In this document: in pieces, positions 45,031-54,032 of the stretch | Numbering within the stretch: position 1 is the first letter of the stretch | How the letters are laid out: every line of letters starts with the position of its first letter | DNA from: MFD04580-c1 sp963702995 | GTDB lineage: Bacteria; Planctomycetota; Phycisphaerae; Tepidisphaerales; Tepidisphaeraceae | Direction: 5' to 3' | DNA length: 64,000 bases | Assembly: GCA_963702995.1 (NCBI GenBank) | Contig: OY969783.1 | Span: forward strand, 2,728,001-2,792,000 | Notes under the pieces: generated by a model | Told to the model about the DNA's origin: nothing | Database searches by the model: none | Seen by the model: the letters and a program-made list of their open reading frames with translations, nothing else | Made by a program: the position numbers and the translations under genes

Positions 45031-46645
45031 CTACGAGTCGGAAATAACAAACCGGTGATCGGCGTTGCCGCCGACCGTTGCCTCGATCATCATATGGATC
45101 GCATCGCGGCCGACCCCGTAGTAGCCAGGAAGGTCGCCGATTCGGCGGAAGCCCATCTGCCCGTAGAGCCGGATCGCGGCGTCGTTACCTTTCTCGACTT
45201 CCAGGTAGACCCGTTTTGCCCCGCGGCCGGTCAGTTCGGCCAGCATCGCCTTCAGTAGCTTCTGGCCGATACGCTGACCCCGGCAGCCGCTGTTGACCGC
45301 CAGGCTGTAGATCCGCCCGGTGCAGCCGCCGCGATGGTGCCGCACCAGGGCGATCCCCTCACCCACGACCGCGTCGCCCTGCTCGGCGATGAGGAAGATG
45401 GCGCTCTTCCGTTGTTGCAAGTATTGGAGCTGCCGTTTCTTAAGGCTGACGCTGGGGCTGAAGCAGGCGCGCTCCAGCTCGACGGCCGCCGACAAATCTT
45501 CCTTCCGGGCGACGCGTACCCGAACGGGCAACGGCGTCATCCCCGCGAGCGGCTCGATCGGCTGACCATTCGGTTCAATCGAGACCGGGACTGCGACCTG
45601 GCTTACCGGCGCTTTCCGCATGACGTATTTCTGCAGCAGCTTCAGCGGGCGATAGCTCATCTTTGTCCAGGCGAGCGTCTCCAGCCCCCAGTCATCGCCG
45701 ACGTTGACAAACGGTCGCTGCGACCACGTTCCGCGGCAGAATTCGCTGAAGATGAACTGGGCAAGGCCCTTCACGTTCAGGTCGGTCTTCTCGATGGTAA
45801 TGCTGCTCTGATCCCGCCCCAGCGGCTCGCCGAAGGTGAAGCCCGCGAGCCGAAACCCGGACGGATCGCGCAGGGCGGATGAATCGGCGGCGCCGCTTCG
45901 GCTTGCATTGGCTGATTCGCCTTGCGTCCCCCCGACTTCCTCCTTGCTCTTCGCGTATACGACAAGCCCTTCCATGCCAAGCGCCTCGGCGGACTCCAGG
46001 CAGAGATCGGTGGCGGTGGACTCCTTGATGCGCTTGGCGCGGGCGGCCGCCGTTTCGTCGCTCTTGTTGTGCTGCACGTCCTGATGGGCCTTCCACTCCT
46101 CGAGCAACGCGCGGCAATCGGCCAGATGGCGGTCGGCGCTGTACGCGCTCGACGCGATGGTCGTAGTTGCGGAGGAACCGGTTTTTCGCCTGGCGCTTGC
46201 TCGCCAGGTCGCCGCCGGCGAGATCGATCATGCGGCGCACGTCATAGACGTAGTCGAAGCCCATCGGCTCGGCGACGTACCGGCCGCGGTCGAAGCGGGA
46301 GAGTAGCTCATCGCTCGCATACTCGACGCGCGACTTATCGGGCACGCCGTGGGAGCGGTTGTAATCGTCCATCAGCTCGAAGGCGGCCGCCATCGCTCGA
46401 TCGCCGCCGGTGTCGCCGATCGGGGGAAGGAGCAAAGTCAGGTCGCCGGTGCCGTTGGCGAAGACGCAAACGTGGCCCTCAATGCGCTTCCAGAGGATCT
46501 TAAGGCTGTTCCGCCAGGTGTAGAGCTGGGAGAAGGTGTAGTCGGAGAGGGGCTCGGAGAGGCAGGAGAAACAGGGGCCGAGGTCGCCGCGGTCGGTCAA
46601 TCCCACCGAACGCAGCCCATAGCCCGAGAAGGGGTCATCGTCCAT
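45031..46645 (-). CDS. DUF2156 (PG-lysyltransferase-like) + GNAT fusion protein (one frameshift)
   Basis: N-terminal half (~1-330): SDYTFSQLYTWRNSLKILWK, GRYVAEPMGFDYVYDVRRMI, LASKRQAKNRFLRNYDH ... LLEEWKAHQDVQH, and FVNVGDDWGLETLAWTKMSY RP, all typical of DUF2156/phosphatidylglycerol-lysyltransferase-like double-GNAT folds. C-terminal half (~385-530): a GNAT domain with VRVARKEDLSAAVELERACF, IYSLAVNSGCRGQRIGQKLL (acetyl-CoA loop) and AAIRLYGQMGFRRIG. A base inserted near 46150 (GAGCGC(G)TACAGC) breaks the frame; repaired length 537. GGAGG is about 15 bases before ATG 46645. Could modify envelope lipids or peptides; substrate unknown. Confidence 0.75.
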
Positions 46646-46957
46646 AAAATTGACGGTTTCCTCCGAAAAACGCCCTGCCCGGCCCCACCCGGGGCGCCCT
46701 CCTGGCATGCAATCCTGCTGCCGAACCCGCCGACCTGGGCAAGGTTCTCGCCGCCCAGAGCTTCGATCGCCGCCCGATCGCGTTGAAAATCGCCGATGCG
46801 ATGGCTGGCGGTCACATTGTTAACTTCGGACGCAGTCTATATCGGCCGTACCGGGGCTTTGGACAAAAAAAGCGGGAAATTCCTGCAGTTTGCTCATTTA
46901 TGCTTCGTGCCGGCCTGTCGAGCCTGACGGAATAGAAAGGGGGCATCGGCGGAGTCT

Positions 46958-47596
46958 TCAGGCGATCCCAAGTCGGAAGCGACACTTCTCCGTGTCGCCG
47001 CGCTGATAGAGCGGGTCCGACTCGGGCACCGGGACAACGTTCACGAAATCCGCTCCAAGCTTCTCGCAAGTGCGTCGGGAAGCCGCGTTATCCGGGTTAC
47101 AGGTAATCCAGATTGACTTGAGCCCATACCGCCGCGCCAGCGGCAGCAACAGGCGACAGGAGCGCTCGGCGTACCCTTGGCCCCGCGCGGGCGGGTACAC
47201 GTGGTAGCCGAAGTTACCGTAATAGAGTTCGATGCTCGGTGTCGTGCCGACCCGCAATCCGATCGCGCCGGCAATCCGCACGGGAGGCGGCTCGGCCGGT
47301 CCGTGTGCGGCGTGGCGAAGCATCATCCAGAAGTGGTGTGAGGGGACGCGGCCGATCAAAGGGTCGGCGGGCTCGCGACCGAACGGGGCGGCCGCCAGGA
47401 ACTGCTGGACATGGTCGCGCGTCACTCGGGCGTCGGCCGGTGCGTCGCGAAGCGTCAAGGGGTGGCGGCAGGAGGCGAGAAGATCATCGACCCAGCGTTG
47501 CTGCGGTGCGACCAGTTCCAACTCGCGATCCACGAGCGGCCCGGGATCCTGGAATTGGAATCGACGGAAGGACGGGAACGGGATGGAGAAAGGCAC
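46958..47596 (-). CDS. GNAT family N-acetyltransferase
   Basis: 212 residues from a GTG at 47596. GNAT signature: AGAIGLRVGTTPSIELYYGN FGYHVYPPARGQGYAERSCR LLLPLARRYGLKSIWITCNP DNAASRRTCEKLGADFV, including the R-G-x-G-Y acetyl-CoA loop and the N-x-x-S-x-x-x-x-E-K-x-G motif found in RimJ/RimL-like enzymes. Substrate unknown. Confidence 0.8.
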   Translation of the reverse strand: MPFSIPFPSFRRFQFQDPGPLVDRELELVAPQQRWVDDLLASCRHPLTLRDAPADARVTRDHVQQFLAAAPFGREPADPLIGRVPSHHFWMMLRHAAHGPAEPPPVRIAGAIGLRVGTTPSIELYYGNFGYHVYPPARGQGYAERSCRLLLPLARRYGLKSIWITCNPDNAASRRTCEKLGADFVNVVPVPESDPLYQRGDTEKCRFRLGIA

Positions 47597-47682
47597 GGGA
47601 GGTCAGTTTACCGTGCTTAAAGGGGGGGCGGGGGCAGTCGCCACCAGCGCCGCCAATATTGAATCGCCAGTAATCGGCCCGC

Positions 47683-47832
47683 TTACTGGAACAGCTTGAT
47701 GCCCAGCGCGTCGGCACGGTAATAGAGAGCGACGAGCCCAAGGATCTCGACCACCACGGCCGCCGCGACCAGCGCGGTATACACGTTATTGGTCGCCTTT
47801 ACGATCTGCACGCCGCCACCGAGTCAACTCAT
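47683..47832 (-). CDS. small single-pass membrane protein with an in-frame stop at codon 3
   Basis: Too short for standard ORF cut-offs. ATG 47832 has GGAGA about 10 bases upstream and reads M-S-stop-L-G-G-G-V, then QIVKATNNVYTALVAAAVVV EILGLVALYYRADALGIKLF Q to the TAA at 47683. The TNNVYT motif plus one membrane helix resembles small conserved proteins of this phylum. Either the TGA is a base error, or translation begins at the GTG at 47811 (42 residues). Upstream of the membrane coiled-coil gene's end on the same strand. Confidence 0.5.
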
Positions 47833-47912
47833 GGCCTGTCTCCGTCTGGTGCTTCCGCTCGACTGCTAACGACTGATCCGGGCCTGCAAGGGCTTCGCCG
47901 TTCACGCTCGGC

Positions 47913-48838
47913 TCACTGCCAAGTCGTTCGCACTTCGTTGCCCTTCTGAACGGCCGTCACGGCGGGGCCGGTGAGATGGCCGCTCGACTCGTTGGGCTCG
48001 ACCGCGTCCACCGTCAGGTAGCCCAGGAACTGCTGGCGCGTTCGGTCGATCACCCGGAACTGCATCCCCTTGGTTACCGAGTCGGCGCTACCGACTAGAA
48101 TCGTGGCGTAATCGACCCCGCCGACGTTCATCTTCGCCTTCACGACGCCCCGGATGTTCGCGGTGACCATCGACGGGACATCGCCCGAGGGCGAAGCGGC
48201 CCCCGACGGGATCCCGGCGCCCGAGCGCCGACCGCGGGGGCTCCCGGAGCCGCGCCCGGCGTCGGTGCGGCCGCGAGCTGCCGCTGCAGGCGGGCGACTT
48301 CATCGCCCAGGGCGGCGGTTTGCTCCTTCTCGTACTTCAACTGGGTCCGGGCGACGTCGAGGCGGTTGCTCAAGTCCGAGGCGGACGCTGTCGCCTCGGT
48401 CAGCTTCTTCTGGAGGTCGTCGCCGCTCTTGCGGAGGTCGGTGATCGTCCCCTCTTCGGCCTTGATCGTCTCCTGCGAAACGGCGAGCGCCGCGCCGCTG
48501 GAGGTCAACTGAATCTGCTGCGCGGCGATCTGGTTCTGGAACGTCTGGATCTGGGAGTTAATCTCAACGACCTTCTGGATCTGGGTGTCAAGCTGCGCCC
48601 GCAAGGCGTTGGCGCGATCGGTCGCTTCATTCACCGCACCCTGCTTCTCGGACAACAGGTGCTCATTAGTCTGCATTGCTAGGGCGAGGTCGTTCTTGGC
48701 CTGCTGGGCGGCCGTATTGGCGGCCGTCGCTTTCGCGGAGTAGTCATCGACCTTGTTCACAAAGACCACCAGCGCCGACGCGAAGAGCATGGACAGGACC
48801 ACATGCAGGACGATGAACACTTTGGTGAGGGCGCTCAA
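47913..48838 (-). CDS. membrane-anchored coiled-coil protein (one frameshift)
   Basis: MSALTKVFIVLHVVLSMLFA SALVVFV is an N-terminal membrane anchor. Residues ~30-190 are a long coiled coil (ANTAAQQAKNDLALAMQTNE, QIQTFQNQIAAQQIQLTSSG, VARTQLKYEKEQTAALGDEV ARLQRQL), then a Pro/Ala linker. The frame ends in Arg-rich nonsense, while the next frame continues SMVTANIRGVVKAKMNVGGV and FLGYLTVDAVEPNESSGHLT G, a beta domain like the MreC/RodZ-neighbour type. One base is missing near 48200; repaired length 308. Envelope or cell-shape role is possible but unproven. CAAGGGGGC upstream is a weak ribosome site. Confidence 0.7.
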
Positions 48839-49368
48839 GGGGGCTCCTTTTCACAATGCTGTGCGACGATGCTGCGAAGGTCGAGGCGGTGCGAACACTG
48901 TCTTGCGACGAAAGACAGCCGGACGAGCGTCCGCCAATCGGCGGCCGATGCAGGCCCACAGCCCGACGATCGATCGGCGGATCATCGGCTCGCATCTCAC
49001 GGTTCGGGCAATATTTTGTCGTAAGGGCTGCAGACTAAAGGTGAGAGAAAAAGCCAGACGCCTCAGCAGGCATCGTCCCAACGGGCAGGCCACGGCCACC
49101 CGCGAACACGACGCATCCGATGGTCAGCCGTTCAATGACCCATTTACGACCCTTCAACGGTGGACGGGTCGAAAATAGGTAGCCGCTCTCAAATCCGCCG
49201 CGCCTCCGGTATCAAAACCACCGCAAACCACTCCTGCGACCCGAGAAACGCGAAAACTATCCTAACTTTAGTGCAATGCGTGTCAAGTTTTTCTTGACGC
49301 CCACAACGGCCGCCAAAGCCCCTTCCGTCCGGCCGCGCGAGTCGCCGCAATTGAAGTTGGAGCCGCCC
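48839..49368. other. 530-bp gap without a gene
   Basis: No convincing coding frame, repeat or RNA structure is seen. The minus-strand end near 48839 presumably carries the promoter of the coiled-coil gene. Confidence 0.45.
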
Positions 49369-50463
49369 CTAATGCCGTCGAGCGGACCGAACCTCGGGCG
49401 GCGCAAGGCCCAGGATCCCCTGCGCGGCGGCGACGCGGACGTCGGGGTCGGGGTCTTTCAGCAGCGGCGCCAGAAAAGGCTGCGCGTCCGTCCGCCCGAT
49501 CGCGCCGAGCGCCACCGCGGCAAGGATCTTCTGCCGTGGGTTGTCGCCCTTGGCCCCCTCCAGCGCGACAACGAACCCCAGGTCCGAATTGCTCCCGCCG
49601 AGCATCGCGTAGGCACGCGCGGCGACAAGCTTCACTTCCTGGTAATCGCTCACAAGGCCCACGCGCACATGCTCGCGCACGCGGTTGTCATTTGCCGACG
49701 CCAACGCCAGGATGCCGAACATCTGGTCGTCGGGGTACTGGCTGGCGATCAGCCCGATCATGTCTTCCTGGCCCTGTTCGTCGCCCAGCCGCAGGAGGCC
49801 CTCGCCCGCCTGCTGGCGCACCGCCGGGTTGGGGTCCAGCCGCATTGTCCTCAGGATCGCGACGGCGCTCTTCTCGCCGAGTCGCCCGAGCACCATCGCC
49901 GTGCTGCCCCGTACGCCGGGGTCGGTGTCGTGCGCCGTGTGCTCCAGGTCGTGGCTGTATGCCGTCATTCCGATTCGATGCAGCGCGAAACGAATCGCGA
50001 TCCGAACCCGGGCGTCCTTGTCCTCGGCGCGGGACAGGAGGATCGGCCGGGCGGCCGCAAGCTTCAGGTCCCCCACCGCCATGGCCGCCGAGAACCGCAC
50101 GATCGGCTCGGGGTCGCCCAGCGCTTCGATGTAGTCGCTCGCCCGCTCGGCGCCCAGCACCTCCCGTTCAGCCTCCAGCGCGTGGGCGCGGATCCCCGGG
50201 TCGGGCGCCTGACGAAGCGCGGCGAGTTCCTGCACCGCCGCCGCTCGCAGCGCGGGGTCCAGCGGCTCGACCCGCTCGGCCCGCGGGATCGGCGGTTCCT
50301 TCGGCGGCCGAAGCGCGCGCCCGGCCGCCACCCCTCCGTTCGGCTCGCCGCACCCAGGCAACGTGAGGCTGGCGACACAACTCAAACAGTAGATGCCGGC
50401 GATCGCTGCCGTTCGTCCGGGGCTTTCCGCCCAATCCTGCCACTCGGTTCCCTTGGTCTTCAT
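49369..50463 (-). CDS. HEAT-repeat lipoprotein
   Basis: 364 residues from ATG 50463, which overlaps the lnt stop (ATGA). The N terminus contains TAAIAGIYCLSCVASLTLPG C, a lipobox after an 18-residue cytoplasmic start, so it is a probable lipoprotein. The rest is a HEAT/PBS-lyase-type repeat solenoid with units such as EALGDPEPIVRFSAAMAVGD L, DTDPGVRGSTAMVLGRLGEK, RLDPNPAVRQQAGEGLLRLG and LLKDPDPDVRVAAAQGILGL. Binding scaffold of unknown partner. Coupling to lnt, the enzyme that acylates lipoproteins, is notable. Confidence 0.8.
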   Translation of the reverse strand: MKTKGTEWQDWAESPGRTAAIAGIYCLSCVASLTLPGCGEPNGGVAAGRALRPPKEPPIPRAERVEPLDPALRAAAVQELAALRQAPDPGIRAHALEAEREVLGAERASDYIEALGDPEPIVRFSAAMAVGDLKLAAARPILLSRAEDKDARVRIAIRFALHRIGMTAYSHDLEHTAHDTDPGVRGSTAMVLGRLGEKSAVAILRTMRLDPNPAVRQQAGEGLLRLGDEQGQEDMIGLIASQYPDDQMFGILALASANDNRVREHVRVGLVSDYQEVKLVAARAYAMLGGSNSDLGFVVALEGAKGDNPRQKILAAVALGAIGRTDAQPFLAPLLKDPDPDVRVAAAQGILGLAPPEVRSARRH

Positions 50464-52361
50464 AGGTGTATTGAAGGTCTTGTGTGGAAGTGCGTCGGAT
50501 CGCCTCCTGGGCCTGGACTCATTAGGCTCGAGGTGCGGCGGCTCAACATCCATCGGAACAACGCGGCAATCGTCATCAAAGCCGTCGCCGCGGCGCACGA
50601 ATCGGCGAAGAGATCGCCGAAGCGGCTATAGAAGGTCCGGCGGCCGTCGAGCGCCAGTTGTGCGACGCTCGTGCCGGTCGTTCGGGCGGGGACCAGCTTC
50701 GAGCGATCGACCCGCCCCATCGCATCAATGAACCCGCTGATCCCCGTGTTGACGCTTCGCGCCGTCGGGGCCCGATTCTCGATGCTTCGGAAAACGGCCG
50801 CCTGAAGGTGCTGGGCATTTTCGTTTGCCAGGAACCAGCCGTCGTTGGTCAGGTTGACGACCAGGTCCGCGGGCTTGCGGCCGCCTTCCACGCCACCCGC
50901 GCCATCACGGAACATCGCCGCGACCGTCGGCCCGTCAATGTCCTCAAAGCAGATCGGCGTGACAAAGCGCCACGGCTCGCCTCCTTGCGGCCTCGGGAGC
51001 CGGAAGACCACGCGCTCGGTGCCGCGGCCGAGCTGGTAGCTGTCCATGTCCGGCGGGCCCATCGCGATCAGTTGCCGATAAAGCCACGGCCACGACCGCT
51101 GAAAAGGGATGTACTCGCCAAAAGGGACAAGGTGGATCTTGTCATATCGCCCCACCTGCCGCCCGTCGCGCCCGTAAAGGTAGGCGGCGTTCCGCGTCTC
51201 CAGCCGCCGCTCGACCTGCCCGGGGACGTCGATCGCGTCAAAGAACACCGCACCGGTCAGCAGGGCCGAATGATGTTCCCGCATCAGGCGGCCGATCCGG
51301 GCGTCGGTCTCATCAAGGAAGCGGCCGTAGTCGGCCGCCTTCTTGTTCTCCGACGTCCGATAGACATAGCGAGCTTCAGCGTTCAGCTCAGGCATCATCG
51401 TCTCGGACCAGATCACGAGGTCAACGTCTGGATGCGACGCCAGCACGTCCTGGGTCAGCCGCAGATGCTCTTCGAGCCGGTCCTCTACCCGAACCGACTT
51501 CTGCCCCGAATTGTCCTGCGGGTAGTTCGGCTGGACGACCAGGACCGTCGGGCCGGGCGACGCGAAGCGCGGCGCTTCGGAGAACCGGAACGCCCCGTAG
51601 CCGAGCGCCGCGATGAAGAGCCCGGCCACCACGACCCCCGATGGGATCAGCGGCCGCACCGGCCTGCCGCCACGCCGGTGGAGCAGCAGCAGCGTCACCC
51701 ACGCGTTGATCGAGGCAACGATGAACGAAACCCCATAGACGCCCGAAAAGTCCGCAATCTGGCAGAACGCCAGGAACGGCGTCTGGGCGTGGCCGAGCTG
51801 GAGCCACGGCAGCCCATTGAAAGGCGCTGTGGCCCGGAGCCATTCAAATGCCACCCAAATCGCCCCGGTGGCGACGATCGTCAGGAGAGGAGAACGTTGC
51901 CAGGTGGCGGCCGCCCAGGTCGGCTCGTCCGGGGGCGCCAAAGAGCCGCCAGGCGACGCGAGGGCGGGGAACAGGCCGAGCGCGCGAATCAGGAGCCCCG
52001 GGACCGCCCAATACAACCCCAGCAGGATCATCAGGGCGACCAGCCCCGGGAAGGTGACATACCCCAGCCACCACATGTTGCCCGAGAAAAACAGCGTCCC
52101 GGCCAGCCAGCTCCAGAAAAACGCCCGAAGCGGCGTGCGGCTGGAACCGACCACCCCAAGCCACGGGACCAGCCCGACCCACGCCAGGTAAAACTGATTA
52201 ATGGGTGCGAAGGCCAGGCTTAGCAAAACACCTGAGAGGAACACCCACCCCGCCCGGGCCGCGAATGTCTTCACCCGCCGCGGCCGCCGCGCAACCCCGC
52301 GCGATGAACCGGCATCGGGGGACGGGAGCTTTGGAGAACGCTTGGCCATCGGGCGAGGCAT
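50460..52361 (-). CDS. lnt: apolipoprotein N-acyltransferase
   Basis: Adds the third acyl chain to lipoproteins in the inner membrane. About 633 residues from ATG 52361 (or 52349); upstream in-frame codons are intergenic. Six or more N-terminal membrane segments (WVFLSGVLLSLAFAPINQFY ... IWVAFEWLRA), then a carbon-nitrogen hydrolase domain: VVQPNYPQDNSGQ, DLVIWSETMMPE (catalytic Glu), RYDKIHLVPFGEYIPF (Lys), VTPICFEDIDG (nucleophile Cys), VNLTNDGWF, SVNTGISGFIDAMGRV. Intact, and fits a diderm envelope with triacylated lipoproteins. Stop overlaps the HEAT lipoprotein start. Confidence 0.93.
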   Translation of the reverse strand: MPRPMAKRSPKLPSPDAGSSRGVARRPRRVKTFAARAGWVFLSGVLLSLAFAPINQFYLAWVGLVPWLGVVGSSRTPLRAFFWSWLAGTLFFSGNMWWLGYVTFPGLVALMILLGLYWAVPGLLIRALGLFPALASPGGSLAPPDEPTWAAATWQRSPLLTIVATGAIWVAFEWLRATAPFNGLPWLQLGHAQTPFLAFCQIADFSGVYGVSFIVASINAWVTLLLLHRRGGRPVRPLIPSGVVVAGLFIAALGYGAFRFSEAPRFASPGPTVLVVQPNYPQDNSGQKSVRVEDRLEEHLRLTQDVLASHPDVDLVIWSETMMPELNAEARYVYRTSENKKAADYGRFLDETDARIGRLMREHHSALLTGAVFFDAIDVPGQVERRLETRNAAYLYGRDGRQVGRYDKIHLVPFGEYIPFQRSWPWLYRQLIAMGPPDMDSYQLGRGTERVVFRLPRPQGGEPWRFVTPICFEDIDGPTVAAMFRDGAGGVEGGRKPADLVVNLTNDGWFLANENAQHLQAAVFRSIENRAPTARSVNTGISGFIDAMGRVDRSKLVPARTTGTSVAQLALDGRRTFYSRFGDLFADSCAAATALMTIAALFRWMLSRRTSSLMSPGPGGDPTHFHTRPSIHL

Positions 52362-52603
52362 CGTCAAGGCTGACCCCAGCCGCGTCAAGCGGCGGCTTGG
52401 AACCAAGCGCCCCGCGGCGTGAACAGATACTGTGACGATTTCGGCCAAAACGTAGGACGTAGTTCACCACGTCACAGGGTGATGCGGCGTGGTAAACCAC
52501 GCCCTAGGTTTCGACCGACGCCTTTGGGCCGCCGCCATTTCCCGCTGACTTCAGTAACACGCCTATCCCCGTCCCGGCGGCGTTGGCTTATAGTGTCGCC
52601 GCC

Positions 52604-53620
52604 ATGGCAAAACACACGATCGTATTGATCCCGGGCGATGGGATTGGACCGGAAGTGATGACGGCCGCGCGACGGGTCATTGAGGCCGCGGGACTGTCGG
52701 TAGAATGGGTCGAGCTACCCGCTGGCGAGGCCGCGCTGCGGCAGGGGTTCGACAACGTCCTGCCGCAGCGCACGCTCGCCGCCATCACCGCCCACAAGGT
52801 CGCCCTCAAGGGGCCAGTGACGACGCCGGTCGGCAAGGGGTTCAAATCGGTCAACGTCCAGCTCCGAAAAGCCCTGAACCTGTACGCTGCCGTCCGACCC
52901 GTGACGAACGTCCCCGGCGTTAAGACGCGGTTTGACAACGTCAATCTCGTCGTCGTCCGCGAGAACACCGAAGGGCTCTACAGCGGCATCGAAAGCGAAG
53001 TGACCGAAGGCGTCGTCACCAGCCTGAAGGTGGCGACCGAAAAGGCCTGCACGCGCATCTCCCGCTACGCGTTCCGTTACGCCACCCGTCTTCATCGCCG
53101 GAAGATCACCGTCTTCCACAAGGCGAACATCATGAAGCTGACCGACGGGCTGTTCCTCGCGTCGTCGCGACGGATTCACGAGGAGGAATACCCGAACATC
53201 GACTATGAGGAGATGATCATCGACGCCGGCTGCATGAAGCTGGTGCAGGACCCGACCCGTTTCGACGTCCTGCTGATGGAGAACCTCTACGGCGACCTGG
53301 TAAGCGACCTGTGCGCGGGCCTTGTCGGCGGGCTGGGCGTGGTGCCGGGCAGCAATATCGGCGACGACGGCGCGGGCGTCTTCGAAGCCGTTCACGGCTC
53401 GGCGCCCGACATCGCCGGCAAGAACATCGCCAACCCGCTCGCCGCCATTATGAGCGGCGTCATGATGCTGAACCACATCCACGAGGACGGCATCGCCGAC
53501 CGGATCAACCAGGCCTATCGAAAAGTGCTGGAGAAAGGCCAGGTCATGACCCGCGACCTGGGAGGCACCGCCGGAACGGTCGAGTTCACCGATGCGATCA
53601 TCGCGAACTTGAGCCAGTGA
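52604..53620 (+). CDS. NAD-type isocitrate dehydrogenase (isocitrate/isopropylmalate family)
   Basis: 338 residues from ATG 52604. IPGDGIGPEVM at the N terminus, ALKGPVTTPVGKGFKSVNVQ LRK, AAVRPVTNVPGV, VVVRENTEGLYSGIESEVTE, AFRYATRLHRRKITVFHKAN IMKLTDGLF (catalytic Tyr/Lys region), LMENLYGDLVSDLCAGLVGG, and EAVHGSAPDIAGKNIANPLA. The ENTEG(L/E)YSGIE loop and overall size match NAD-dependent isocitrate dehydrogenase better than isopropylmalate dehydrogenase. A TATAGT box lies eight bases before the ATG. Acts in the TCA cycle with the aconitase at 56897. Confidence 0.88.
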   Translation: MAKHTIVLIPGDGIGPEVMTAARRVIEAAGLSVEWVELPAGEAALRQGFDNVLPQRTLAAITAHKVALKGPVTTPVGKGFKSVNVQLRKALNLYAAVRPVTNVPGVKTRFDNVNLVVVRENTEGLYSGIESEVTEGVVTSLKVATEKACTRISRYAFRYATRLHRRKITVFHKANIMKLTDGLFLASSRRIHEEEYPNIDYEEMIIDAGCMKLVQDPTRFDVLLMENLYGDLVSDLCAGLVGGLGVVPGSNIGDDGAGVFEAVHGSAPDIAGKNIANPLAAIMSGVMMLNHIHEDGIADRINQAYRKVLEKGQVMTRDLGGTAGTVEFTDAIIANLSQ

Positions 53621-53671
53621 TTCGTTCCGTTAAAGATTGCGGGACCGCACCGGGGCCGGGCCCATTTTAGC

Positions 53672-53757
53672 TGGCACACTCCGTGTGCCGTCCGCCCGTC
53701 TCCAGCGACGCCGCCGTCTGAGATCGCGGCGGACGGCACATAGAATGTGCCTGCTAC
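53672..53757. repeat. palindromic repeat family B, full copy
   Basis: GGCACACTCCGTGTGCCGTC CGCC pairs with GGCGGACGGCACATAGAATG TGCC, followed by TGCTAC. Directly downstream of isocitrate dehydrogenase, so it could also end transcription. Confidence 0.7.
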
Positions 53758-53813
53758 TCTGCGATCGCGCCACCCCTATCCGCCCGTCGCCGAATCCGAG
53801 GTGGAATAGCGTG

Positions 53814-53986
53814 CTAGTAGGTCGTTTCAGGCAAGATTGCGGGTGCGCAGCGCTATTCTCCGACGTGCCGCCGGTGCCGTCACCGGCGGGCATCGTGTCC
53901 GAACGCCGACACCGCCGTTTTTTTAGGGCACCGGCGGCACTTCTTCGCGGGCTGTAAGCCCCCAATTTTCGATGGAACGAGCCACT
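53814..53986 (-). repeat. palindromic repeat family A, copy 3 (reverse orientation)
   Basis: CTAGTAGGTCGTTTC ... ATTGCGGGTGCG ... GTGCCGCCGGTGCCGTCACC GG, then a TTTTTTT run, GGGCACCGGCGGCAC and GATGGAACGAGCCACTC. Both flanks match the inverted flanks of copy 4. Confidence 0.75.
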
Positions 53987-54032
53987 CGGCAGCGGGGGAT
54001 CGGTCGAAGGGTTCTCTTCTCTGCCGCAATCC

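Noticed and set aside
48753..49178. 141-codon plus-strand frame
   Set aside because: It is largely antisense to the coiled-coil gene and has no recognisable protein features.
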